This document shows, piece by piece, positions 1-7,693 of a DNA stretch of 10,687 nucleotides. Made by a program: the position numbers and the translations under genes. The notes beneath the pieces were generated by a model. That model did no database searches and was not told the DNA's origin. It saw only the letters and a list, made by a program, of their open reading frames with translations. Position 1 is the stretch's first letter, and each line of letters opens with the position of its first letter. This stretch comes from Flavobacteriales bacterium (GTDB taxonomy: Bacteria; Bacteroidota; Bacteroidia; Flavobacteriales_F; PHOS-HE28). The DNA lies in the NCBI GenBank assembly GCA_025455765.1, contig JALOLX010000022.1, forward strand, positions 1 to 10,687, in the 5' to 3' direction.

Positions 1-1
1 T

Positions 2-1621
2 GGCGGCCAGCCCGGCATGCCCAAGGTGAACGCACCCGATGATCCGCATCGCTATGATCATGTGATGGTGATCGTGCGCAACAGTGGCCTCACACATGGT
101 CAGGGCAGCACGGATCCCGGCAGCATTGGCAAGCTGTTCGGTCATGAGAGCGACACACAAAGCCGGTTCGGTGCCATGAACGGTCTGCCCTTCGAGATCC
201 TCAAGCATGAGTTCAACCACCTGCTGTTGGGGGGCAACAACTTCCACAGCGGCGGTGGAAATGCCGCGCAGTTCAACAGCTTCTTCATGCCCCTGCAGGG
301 CGGCCACAGCATGATGGGGGCCAGTGGCAGTGCCTTGATGACCGCTGCGGGCTGGGACCGCGACCGGCTCGGCTGGCGGGCACCGGGCGCGCACCATCGC
401 CTCAATGTGCAGGATGCCAGCGGGCGTCCGGTGAACGGCGACCTCGACCCGCTGGCGGGTGATACCGGTGTGTTTCTGCTGCGCGACTTCGTGAGCACCG
501 GCGATGTCATCCGCATCCGGTTGCCCTTCATTCCACAGGACAACTACCAGCAATGGCTGTGGCTGGAGAACCATCAGGGTATCGCCTACAATGGGAGTCC
601 CACCGACATCTTCCACTACCAGCGGAGGCCCTGCATGGACACCTTGGTTCCCGGCATGTCGGCCACCATCCAGGTGGACCGTGAGCGCCGCAGTGGCCCC
701 GACCTGTACAGTGGCCACGCCGATTACCTGCGTCCCTTACCGGCCAACGGCCTCTTCGATCTGACCCTGTTCGGTGAAGCGGTCAGCGATTGCCCCTATG
801 GTGGCCAACGGAGCATCGCATACGCCATGGAGCCCGAGCGTGCCAATCCATTCACCGGCAACCAGGAGTGGGAACTACCGCTCGTAGATCGCAACAACGA
901 TGGCAAGTTGTCCCGTGGCGAGCACCTGGTGCCCAACACCCGCATGGAGAACGGTGTGGCACATGATCGGGCCGCGTTCTATGGCCGCAATGACCAGCTC
1001 TACCGCGTCGGTGGCAATTCCGCCATCGGTATGTCCACCAACCCCGCTCTGGTGCCGCAATTGACCCTCGTGAGCAACGCCACGCGGGCCATACACAAGG
1101 GTGCTCCGGACGTGCGAGCCACCTACCTCAACGGACTGCGTGTGGAGCTGCTCGATGGCGCGCCCACCGGAGTGTTGAAGGTGCATGTACGCACCGATGA
1201 TACGATGCTGGAGCGCGACGTGCGCTGGTGCTCGGACAGCATCGTGCTGCCGCCGCTCAGGGGACGTGATGGTCGATCGCTGACCGTGCAGAACGGCGCC
1301 ACATTGCTCATCGACCGGTCGCTCACACCCACCCGCTACAGCGATCCCGAGCGGATCCACGGCAATACCTACTTCGCGCCACCCACCCGCTTCACGCTAC
1401 AGAGCGGTGCCCACCTGCATGTGCGCGCTGGGTCGCGCTTGGAACTGCGCCGGGGAACCGTGGTGCATGTGCTGCCCGGGGCCTACCTCCAGGTGGAGGA
1501 CGGCGCACAGCTCACCATGGACAGCGACTGCCGCATCGTGTTGCACGGCGATGCACGCATGGCGGTGAAGCGCAAGATCCTGCGCAGGATCAACAGGCGC
1601 GGCCTGGTCGTCCGTCAGTAG
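2..1621 (+). CDS. Secreted M6-like zinc metalloprotease, 5' end outside window
   Basis: The reading frame is open from base 2 with no convincing start. The first ATG is at 17, but the upstream codons (GGQPG) are also coding, so the gene probably begins outside the window and its signal peptide is not visible. Counting Met17 as residue 1, residues 64-68 are HEFNH, an HExxH zinc site, followed by GGNNFH. At 108-120, AAGWDRDRLGW resembles the segment after the active site in M6 (immune inhibitor A-like) peptidases. Residues 291-302 (DRNNDGKLSRGE) form a canonical EF-hand/dockerin-type calcium loop. Residues about 422-515 carry short repeats of the pattern GAxLxV, suggesting a beta-helix or beta-solenoid tail. 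No T9SS sorting tail is visible: the protein ends in a basic stretch (KRKILRRINRRGLVVRQ). Substrate unknown. The M6 assignment rests on motifs only. An adhesin-like protein with a degenerate protease domain is possible. Confidence 0.72.
   Translation, partial: GGQPGMPKVNAPDDPHRYDHVMVIVRNSGLTHGQGSTDPGSIGKLFGHESDTQSRFGAMNGLPFEILKHEFNHLLLGGNNFHSGGGNAAQFNSFFMPLQGGHSMMGASGSALMTAAGWDRDRLGWRAPGAHHRLNVQDASGRPVNGDLDPLAGDTGVFLLRDFVSTGDVIRIRLPFIPQDNYQQWLWLENHQGIAYNGSPTDIFHYQRRPCMDTLVPGMSATIQVDRERRSGPDLYSGHADYLRPLPANGLFDLTLFGEAVSDCPYGGQRSIAYAMEPERANPFTGNQEWELPLVDRNNDGKLSRGEHLVPNTRMENGVAHDRAAFYGRNDQLYRVGGNSAIGMSTNPALVPQLTLVSNATRAIHKGAPDVRATYLNGLRVELLDGAPTGVLKVHVRTDDTMLERDVRWCSDSIVLPPLRGRDGRSLTVQNGATLLIDRSLTPTRYSDPERIHGNTYFAPPTRFTLQSGAHLHVRAGSRLELRRGTVVHVLPGAYLQVEDGAQLTMDSDCRIVLHGDARMAVKRKILRRINRRGLVVRQ
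1576..1591. repeat. 16-bp perfect palindrome near the convergent gene end
   Basis: GATCCTGCGCAGGATC is identical to its reverse complement. It lies inside the last codons of the protease gene, about 30 bp before the convergent stop codons. As RNA it would form a 6-bp stem with a GCGC loop. There is no T-tract on either side, so a terminator role is only a guess. It could simply be a coding coincidence. Confidence 0.4.
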
Positions 1622-3516
1622 GCACGCACGTTGCGCCCCTCGCGGTAGTTGATGTACGCGCGGTTCACCACGCGGTTGCCGCCCGGGGTGGGGTAGTCGC
1701 CGGTGAAGTACCAGTCGCCGCGATGCTGAGGACAGGCGGCATGCAACCCTTCGATGCTCTGGAACACCAGCTTCACCTCGGCGTTGATGCCTTCCGGGGT
1801 CAACAGCTCCGCCATCTTATCGCTGATCTGCTGCGGCGTAAAGGGGCGGTACACCTCCTTCACCACGTTCTCCTGCTCCACCAGCGGGCGCCCCACCATG
1901 GCCAGGGCGCGTTCGTACACATCATCGAGGATGTTCTCCTGCTTGGTCTCCTGCAGCAAGGCCACTGCTGCCCGGAACGCGGCCAGGTCACCCATCTTGG
2001 CCATATCGATGCCATAACAGTCCGGATAGCGGATCTGTGGTGCACTGCTCACCACCACGATCCGCTTCGGTCCCAGGCGGTCCAGCATCTTCAGGATGCT
2101 CTGCTTCAAGGTGGTGCCACGCACGATGCTGTCGTCCATCACCACCAGGTCGTCCACACCGGGGCGCACCGTACCGTAGGTGATGTCGTACACGTGCGCC
2201 ACCATGTCGTCGCGTGCGTCGTCCGAAGTGATGAAGGTGCGCAATTTGGCATCCTTGATCGCCACCTTCTCCAGGCGTGGTCGCAAGGCCAGGATCCGGC
2301 GCAGCTCAGCGGGGTCAGGCTTCCCATCCAACGCAAGGATGCGCTTCTCCTTCACCCGGTCCAGCTCGTCCTCCATCTCCTTCAGCATGCCATAACAGGC
2401 CACCTCGGCGGTGTTAGGGATGAAGCTGAACACCGTATGCTCCAGGTCGTGGTCCACAGCCTCGAGAATGGCCGGGCACACGCTGCGGCCAAGGGCGATC
2501 CGCTCCTGGTACACATCGCGGTCGCTGCCCCGGCTGAAGTAGATGCGCTCGAAGCTGCACGAGCGTTTCTCGCCCGGTTCCACCACCTGTTGCTCGCTAT
2601 AGCTGCCGTCCTTGCGGATGATGAGCGCATGGCCCGGTGTCAGCTCCTTCACCGCCTCGGTGGGCAGGTGGAAGGCGGTCTGGATGGCGGGACGTTCGCT
2701 GGCGGCCACCACCACCTCATCATCGGCGTACCAGTAACAGGGCCGGATGCCATTGGGGTCGCGCATCACGAAGGCATCCCCGTGCCCGATCAGGCCGGCC
2801 AGCGCGTAACCGCCATCGAAATCCACCGCGCTTTGCTGCAGGATGGAGCGCACATCGAGCTTCTCCGCGATCACCGCACTGATCTGGCGGTCGTTGTAGC
2901 CCAGTTGCCGGTGGATGGCGGCCAGGCGGTCGTTCTCCATGTCCAGGAAGTGCCCGAATTTCTCCAGCACGGTCATGGTGTCGCTCAGTTCCTTGGGCGA
3001 TTGGCCGATGCTCACCAGCAGGCTGAAGAGCTCGTCCACATTGGTCATGTTGAAGTTGCCGGCCACCACCAGGTTGCGGGACATCCAGTTGCTCAGGCGG
3101 CGGCGCGGGTGGCAGTTCTCCAGACCGCCCGCCCCGTGCGTGGCGTAGCGCAAGTGGCCCAGCAGCAGCTCCCCCAGAAAGGGTACATGCTCCTTTAGCC
3201 ACTCAGTGTCCTTGAGCAGGGCGGTATCCTCGCCCACGGCCTTGCGCAAGCCTTTGTCGATCTGGCCGAAGATGAGCTGGATCGCCTGTTTCTCGGTGCT
3301 GCGTTCGCGATCGATGAAGTTCGTGCCCGGGGTGGGGTCCAGCTTGATGGTGGCCACACCGGCGCCGTCCTGGCCACGGTTGTGCTGCTTTTCCATCAGC
3401 AGGTACAGCTTGTTCAGGCCGTAGAGTGCCGTCCCGTGCTGCTCCTGGTAGTGGCGCAGCGGCTTCCGCAGGCGGATCAGGGCGATCCCGCATTCGTGTT
3501 TGATCGCGTCGCTCAT
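1615..3516 (-). CDS. purF: Amidophosphoribosyltransferase homologue (long Bacteroidota type)
   Basis: PurF makes 5-phosphoribosylamine from PRPP and glutamine, the first step of purine synthesis, in the cytoplasm. The start chosen is the ATG at 3516, giving 633 residues beginning MSDAIKHECGIALIRL. This places the N-terminal nucleophile at Cys9 after an 8-residue propeptide. The upstream ATG at 3621 adds 35 unconserved residues. The class II glutaminase half shows HNRGQDGAG (45-53), GHLRYATHG (120-128), GNFNMTN (153-159) and DPNGIRP (253-259). The PRTase half shows the PRPP loop VVMDDSIVRGTT (458-469), then YPDCYGIDM. Canonical PurF is about 470-500 residues. This one has long extra segments, a charged stretch at about 378-420, and lacks the usual loop IPYEEGLVKNRYVGRTFI before the PRPP motif. 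I recall a second, longer PurF homologue in Bacteroidota, so its exact reaction is less certain than the family. The stop overlaps the protease gene by 7 bp. Confidence 0.88.
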   Translation of the reverse strand: MSDAIKHECGIALIRLRKPLRHYQEQHGTALYGLNKLYLLMEKQHNRGQDGAGVATIKLDPTPGTNFIDRERSTEKQAIQLIFGQIDKGLRKAVGEDTALLKDTEWLKEHVPFLGELLLGHLRYATHGAGGLENCHPRRRLSNWMSRNLVVAGNFNMTNVDELFSLLVSIGQSPKELSDTMTVLEKFGHFLDMENDRLAAIHRQLGYNDRQISAVIAEKLDVRSILQQSAVDFDGGYALAGLIGHGDAFVMRDPNGIRPCYWYADDEVVVAASERPAIQTAFHLPTEAVKELTPGHALIIRKDGSYSEQQVVEPGEKRSCSFERIYFSRGSDRDVYQERIALGRSVCPAILEAVDHDLEHTVFSFIPNTAEVACYGMLKEMEDELDRVKEKRILALDGKPDPAELRRILALRPRLEKVAIKDAKLRTFITSDDARDDMVAHVYDITYGTVRPGVDDLVVMDDSIVRGTTLKQSILKMLDRLGPKRIVVVSSAPQIRYPDCYGIDMAKMGDLAAFRAAVALLQETKQENILDDVYERALAMVGRPLVEQENVVKEVYRPFTPQQISDKMAELLTPEGINAEVKLVFQSIEGLHAACPQHRGDWYFTGDYPTPGGNRVVNRAYINYREGRNVRAY

Positions 3517-3556
3517 CGGGAAGGAAGGGGGGCCGGGGCTGGTCCGGCACGCGCCG

Positions 3557-3564
3557 TAAAGGTA
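3557..3564 (-). promoter_or_regulatory. Candidate -7 element of the purF-like gene
   Basis: On the minus strand this reads TACCTTTA, seven of eight positions of the Bacteroidota -7 consensus TAnnTTTG. It sits 40 bp upstream of the ATG at 3516. No clear TTG-type -33 element lies at the usual spacing. The same octamer precedes the dioxygenase gene at 9271-9278. Flanking bases extend it into a short inverted repeat, CGTA-AAGG-TACG on the plus strand. Prediction only. Confidence 0.4.
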
Positions 3565-3628
3565 CGCCGGTGCCACGCACCACGGGTTCCAAGGCAACGT
3601 GTGGGCGGGGAAGGCTGTCATAGTGCTG

Positions 3629-3636
3629 TACCTTGC
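3629..3636 (+). promoter_or_regulatory. Candidate -7 element of the large secreted protein gene
   Basis: TACCTTGC resembles the Bacteroidota -7 consensus TAnnTTTG in its first six positions and ends 8 bp before the ATG at 3645. If used, transcription would start almost at the start codon, giving a nearly leaderless mRNA. No -33 element was recognised upstream. Weak prediction. Confidence 0.3.
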
Positions 3637-3644
3637 ATCCAGTT

Positions 3645-6600
3645 ATGCATTCCGTGTTGCGTGTCCTGCTTTTGTTGCTTGGCTGCTGGCCCCTGTGGGC
3701 AGGTGCGGCTGCACATAGAGCACGGTTCACCGAGAACCGTGGCCAATGGCCGACTGAAGTGCTCTATCGGACACGTGTGCCGGGCGGTATGATGTTCGTT
3801 GAGCGCACAGGCTTCACCTTTCTGCTGGCCACCGGCGGGCCGTTCGGGCACCACCATCACGCACCGGGTGACGAACATCCGAGCGAGCCGCTGCGGATGC
3901 ATGCGTACCGGATGCAGTTCGTAGGTGGTCGTGTACACCGCGCCGAGCCCACTGCAGATCAAGGCTACTACGAGAACTTCTTCCTGGGGAACGACCCAGC
4001 GCGATGGGGTTCTCGCTGTGGTGTCTTTGGCGAGGTCGTATTGCGCGATGTGTGGCCCGGGATCGACATCCGGCTGGATGGGCGATCCGGCATCAAGTAC
4101 GATATCGTGGTGCATCCCGGTGCCGATCCCGCGCAGGTGGCCATGCAGTACGGCGGTGCGGATGGGGTACATGTTGAGAACGGCGAGCTGGTGGTGACCC
4201 TCAGTAACGGCACTGTGCGAGAGGCGATCCCCCTGTCCTATACGGTCGATGCGGATGGTCGGCGGACACCGGTGGATGCAGCGTTTGACATCCATGGTCA
4301 ACGGGTGTCGTTCTCCATTCCGATACCGGATGCTTCAACCCGCTTGGTGATCGATCCCGCCATTGCGTTCTCTTCCTACTCTGGAAGTACAGGCGACAAC
4401 TTTGGGTACACTGCCACCTATGATGAGGATGGTCACTTGTACGGCGGTGGTACCGTGTTCGACCCGGGCTATCCCACGACCGTGGGGGTATTGCAAGACA
4501 ACTTTCTCGACGGACAGATCGACATCGGGCTGTCCAAATGGAGCCCGGACGGCGCCGAATTGGTCTGGAGCACCTATCTGGGCGGTACCCGCGCCGAAAC
4601 ACCGCACAGCTTGGTATGCAACGCGGCGGGTGAACTGTTCGTGATGGGGGCCACGGCATCCACAGACTTTCCGGTCACCTCTGGAGCGTACGATACGAGC
4701 TTCAATGGAGGCAACTCGATCAACAATATATCCGGTGGATGGGCCGGCGCCACCGTCGGATATGGATTCAACATGGCAGGTGGCAGCGATATTCTGGTGG
4801 CGCGCCTCAGTGCGGACGCCACCAGTCTGTTATCGTGCACCTACGTAGGGGGAAGCGCCAACGATGGCCTGAACAACGCCGAACTGCTTGCCCACAATTA
4901 TGGCGATCATTTTCGGGGGGAGATCGCGTTGGATGCAGCCGGAAGGCCGGTGGTCGCCACCAGCACAGCGAGCGCCGATGCACCGGTCAGCGCGGGTGCT
5001 TCTCAGCAAGCATTCGGGGGCATACTGGATGGATATTTTTTCAGGCTGGACGCGGCCCTCAGCACCTTGGAATGGGCCACGTTCCACGGCGGTAGCGAAC
5101 GTGATAATGGGCTGGGCGTACAGTTCGATTCCGCCGGTCGCATGTTCTTTACCGGTGGCACGCGCAGCGTGGATCTGCCCGTCACGCCCGGTGTTCCGGG
5201 TCCCGTTCTCCAAGGCGTAGTGGACGGCTATGTGGCGCGCTATTCAGCAGCAGGCAATGCACTGCTCACCAGCACCTACATCGGATCCACAGCGTTCGAT
5301 CAGTCCTATCTGGTCCAGTTGGATCAGGCCGATAATGTGTACATCCTGGGCCAGACCGAAGGCGACCTGCCGATCACAGCCGGGCGCTACGGCAACCCAG
5401 GCGGCGATCTCTTCATGCAGAAGTACACCAACAGCTTGGCCACAAGGCTTTGGAGCACGCGCCTTGGCAATGTACAGGGCACCCGACTTTCGCCCACGGC
5501 CTTCTTGGCGAGCGATTGCGACCAGATCTATCTGAGCGCTTGGGGCGGAGGTGTGCTCGGTGAACCGATCAGCGGTCTTCCCCTCACTCCGAACGCGTTC
5601 CAAAGCACGACCAACGGGGGGGATTTCTATTTGATGGTGCTGGAGCCTGACGCTACTGCGCTCAACTATGGTTCCTATTTCGGAGGTGCGCAGAGCAATG
5701 AGCATGTGGACGGTGGCACGAGCCGCTTTGACAAGAACGGAACGATCTATCAAGCCGTGTGCGCTGGCTGTGGGAGCAACGATGACTTCCCTACCACACC
5801 CACCGCGTGGAGCGCTACGAACGGTAGTCCCAACTGCAACTTGGGGGTGTTCAAGTTCAGCCTTGGCCAGCCCATCGCCAACGTCGCCATCGACGGGCCA
5901 GATGAAGTGTGCCCTGGGGCGACCGTACAATTCATCAATTACAGCTTTGGAGGCTCTCAGTATGAATGGGTCTTTGGTGATGGGACACCACCAAGCACCG
6001 AGGAGGAACCCGCACATAGCTTCGAGGAGCCCGGCGTTTACACCATACGTCTGGTCCTCTTGGATCCGGCCAATACCTGCTTCACCACGGACACGGCAAC
6101 TATCACGATCACCGTCACTCCACCCGTTCAAGCCAGCACACAGCCAGTGGTGCCCGTCTGCCCCGGTGATCCCGTGCAATTGCAGGCCAGTGGTGGCGAC
6201 GATTATCAGTGGTTGACCCCCAACGGTCTTTCATCGCCGTTCATCGCCGGCCCCACGCTCATCTCGGATACGGCCGGGGTCTGGGTGGTCGTGGTAAGCG
6301 ATGAATGCAGCTCCGATACGGCCTCCGTCGTGGTCAACTACATCAATGCACAGGTCTCCACATCCGAAGACACGTTCGTTTGCATCGGTGATAGCGCGCT
6401 GATCGAAGCGTTCGGCGGGGTCGACTATCTGTGGTCTCCGGCCGAATTGCTCAACGATCCTGCTGCTTCAGCACCTTGGGCCACGCCTGTCGTCAACACC
6501 CTCTTTACGGTGCTGATCACGACTCCGCAAGGGTGCGAACTGCTCGATTCGGTCCTTGTGCAGGTGCTCGATGAAGTGCCGCAACCCACGCTCCAGGATA

Positions 6601-7520
6601 CCGCGATATGCTTGGGCGATACCATCCAACGCGCCACGGGGATCGCGGCACAATACACCTGGGATGCGGCAGAGGGCATCAGTGCGTTCGATGTGCAGGC
6701 GCCTTTGTTCTTTCCCACCGCCACCACGCGCTATTTCGTGTCCATGGTCACTCCGTGCGCCTTCGTGCGGGATAGTGTGCTCATCTCGGTGCAGGAGGTC
6801 ATCGCCCAGGCCTCGAGAGATACACTGGTCTGTCCGGGTGAACCGGTGCCATTGCGCGCGAACGGAGGCGGCTCGTACCTGTGGACACCCACAGCAGGAC
6901 TGAATGATCCGCTGAGCCCAACACCCACCGCACGCCCAACGGCTTCGACCGCCTACACCGTAGCGGTCACGGATGACATCGGCTGCAGCGACAGCGATAC
7001 CGTGCTGGTAGAGTTAAGGCCCTGGCCCTTTGTTCAGGCAGGCCCTGGGGGTACCATCGACTACGGCGACACCTTCGTGCTAACGGCGGTGGGCAATGGC
7101 ATTCTGAGCTGGGAGGACATCGGCTTGGCCGAGCTGCAGGATCCCACCGCACAGACCGTGAAGCCCGATGAGACCACCACGTATGTCGTGACCGTGATCG
7201 ATAGCGCGGGTTGCAAGAACACGAGCCAGCTCACCGTCATCGTCAACGGTGATCTGTATGTGCCCAACTCCTTCACCCCCAACGGCGATGGCTACAACGA
7301 TGGCTTCGGCGCTTCCGGCAAGGACATTGCCACCATCACCCTGGAGGTCTTCGATCGCTGGGGCCTGCTGGTCTGGTCCACCACCGCATTGGAAGGGCGT
7401 TGGGATGGCATGTACAAGGGCCGTGAGGCACCGGTGGACACCTACGTGTGGAAGCTGAGCGCCACGGAGCTGAGCGGCCGTCAACGCGAAGCCATCGGTC
7501 ACGTGACCTTGGTGCGGTAA
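3645..7520 (+). CDS. Large T9SS-secreted multidomain protein (SBBP, PKD, Ig-like, CHU_C)
   Basis: 1291 residues from the ATG at 3645. A TTG at 3633 is in frame, but the ATG gives a cleaner signal peptide (MHSVLRVLLLLLGCWPLWAGAAA, cut near residue 23). Mature order: the ENRGQW N-terminal domain typical of SBBP-repeat proteins (about 28-240); SBBP beta-propeller-like repeats (about 240-740) with recurring patterns such as STYLGG, AxGxLFVMGAT and DFPVTxGAY; a PKD domain (about 746-828) with YEWVFGDG; five Ig-like repeats of about 75 residues (829-1201), most opening with VCPGD-like and containing YLWxP; and a C-terminal CHU_C domain (1204-1291) with VPNSFTPNGDGYND, VFDRWG and GRWDG. That last domain is the type B T9SS sorting signal (gliding motility-associated C-terminal domain). 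The protein is thus predicted to cross the outer membrane and stay at the surface or be released. A role in adhesion or matrix is inference. No catalytic site was recognised. Confidence 0.92.
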   Translation: MHSVLRVLLLLLGCWPLWAGAAAHRARFTENRGQWPTEVLYRTRVPGGMMFVERTGFTFLLATGGPFGHHHHAPGDEHPSEPLRMHAYRMQFVGGRVHRAEPTADQGYYENFFLGNDPARWGSRCGVFGEVVLRDVWPGIDIRLDGRSGIKYDIVVHPGADPAQVAMQYGGADGVHVENGELVVTLSNGTVREAIPLSYTVDADGRRTPVDAAFDIHGQRVSFSIPIPDASTRLVIDPAIAFSSYSGSTGDNFGYTATYDEDGHLYGGGTVFDPGYPTTVGVLQDNFLDGQIDIGLSKWSPDGAELVWSTYLGGTRAETPHSLVCNAAGELFVMGATASTDFPVTSGAYDTSFNGGNSINNISGGWAGATVGYGFNMAGGSDILVARLSADATSLLSCTYVGGSANDGLNNAELLAHNYGDHFRGEIALDAAGRPVVATSTASADAPVSAGASQQAFGGILDGYFFRLDAALSTLEWATFHGGSERDNGLGVQFDSAGRMFFTGGTRSVDLPVTPGVPGPVLQGVVDGYVARYSAAGNALLTSTYIGSTAFDQSYLVQLDQADNVYILGQTEGDLPITAGRYGNPGGDLFMQKYTNSLATRLWSTRLGNVQGTRLSPTAFLASDCDQIYLSAWGGGVLGEPISGLPLTPNAFQSTTNGGDFYLMVLEPDATALNYGSYFGGAQSNEHVDGGTSRFDKNGTIYQAVCAGCGSNDDFPTTPTAWSATNGSPNCNLGVFKFSLGQPIANVAIDGPDEVCPGATVQFINYSFGGSQYEWVFGDGTPPSTEEEPAHSFEEPGVYTIRLVLLDPANTCFTTDTATITITVTPPVQASTQPVVPVCPGDPVQLQASGGDDYQWLTPNGLSSPFIAGPTLISDTAGVWVVVVSDECSSDTASVVVNYINAQVSTSEDTFVCIGDSALIEAFGGVDYLWSPAELLNDPAASAPWATPVVNTLFTVLITTPQGCELLDSVLVQVLDEVPQPTLQDTAICLGDTIQRATGIAAQYTWDAAEGISAFDVQAPLFFPTATTRYFVSMVTPCAFVRDSVLISVQEVIAQASRDTLVCPGEPVPLRANGGGSYLWTPTAGLNDPLSPTPTARPTASTAYTVAVTDDIGCSDSDTVLVELRPWPFVQAGPGGTIDYGDTFVLTAVGNGILSWEDIGLAELQDPTAQTVKPDETTTYVVTVIDSAGCKNTSQLTVIVNGDLYVPNSFTPNGDGYNDGFGASGKDIATITLEVFDRWGLLVWSTTALEGRWDGMYKGREAPVDTYVWKLSATELSGRQREAIGHVTLVR

Positions 7521-7554
7521 GAGCCTATTTGGGATCTCTTGAATAATGGGATCC

Positions 7555-7594
7555 GCGACCATTTTTTGACCAGGCACAGCCGAAAAATGCTCGC
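7555..7594. repeat. Hairpin 1 inside the MITE-like element
   Basis: GCGACCATTTTTTG (7555-7568) pairs with CGAAAAATGCTCGC (7581-7594) with one C-C mismatch and one T-G pair, leaving a 12-nt loop. The T-run and A-run in the arms mean either RNA strand carries a U-rich arm. The motif GACCATTTTT recurs at 7611-7620. Confidence 0.6.
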
Positions 7595-7610
7595 ATAGCG
7601 CTGACTACGT

Positions 7611-7635
7611 GACCATTTTTCGGCGCAGCATGGTC
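7611..7635. repeat. Hairpin 2 inside the MITE-like element
   Basis: GACCAT (7611-7616) pairs perfectly with ATGGTC (7630-7635) across a 13-nt loop. It looks like a diverged second copy of the unit that begins GACCATTTTT at 7557. Confidence 0.45.
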
Positions 7636-7644
7636 GGAAAAGGG

Positions 7645-7660
7645 TCCGCCGTACGGCGGA
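7645..7660. repeat. 16-bp perfect GC-rich palindrome inside the MITE-like element
   Basis: TCCGCCGTACGGCGGA equals its own reverse complement. In RNA it would form a 6-bp GC-rich stem with a GTAC loop. It lies 4 bp from the right terminal repeat. Confidence 0.6.
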
Positions 7661-7693
7661 GCATTTGAAGAGATCCTAAATAGGCTCTAAGAC

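Larger units (their letters stand above)
7521..7687. mobile_element. MITE-like element, 167 bp, 23-bp imperfect terminal inverted repeats, TAA flanks
   Basis: The left end (7521-7543, starting GAGCCTATTTGGGATC) and the right end (7665-7687, ending GATCCTAAATAGGCTC) are reverse complements at 21 of 23 positions. TAA occurs directly outside both ends (7518-7520 and 7688-7690), as a 3-bp target-site duplication would. No coding region fits inside, so it would need a transposase supplied elsewhere. A 3-bp TNA-type duplication is known for some IS5-family groups, but the parent IS cannot be named from this window. It sits exactly between two convergent genes, where insertion is harmless and where its hairpins could terminate transcription from both sides. 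Alternative: a long REP-like or terminator-like repeat that never transposed. Confidence 0.7.

Noticed and set aside
1723..3198. Long open frame (491 codons) on the plus strand opposite the purF-like gene
   Set aside because: It is an antisense shadow caused by GC-rich codon use. Its product is a His/Gln/Leu-rich sequence with no recognisable domain, while the minus strand has clear conserved motifs.
3517..3621. 35-residue N-terminal extension of the purF-like protein from the ATG at 3621
   Set aside because: It would bury the catalytic Cys deep in the chain, crosses the candidate -7 element and looks unconserved.
3633..3644. In-frame TTG start for the large secreted protein
   Set aside because: The ATG at 3645 is four codons later and gives a normal signal peptide; the TTG overlaps the possible -7 element.
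5244..6179. Long minus-strand open frame opposite the large secreted protein
   Set aside because: It is a shadow frame. The plus strand has clear SBBP and PKD motifs throughout.
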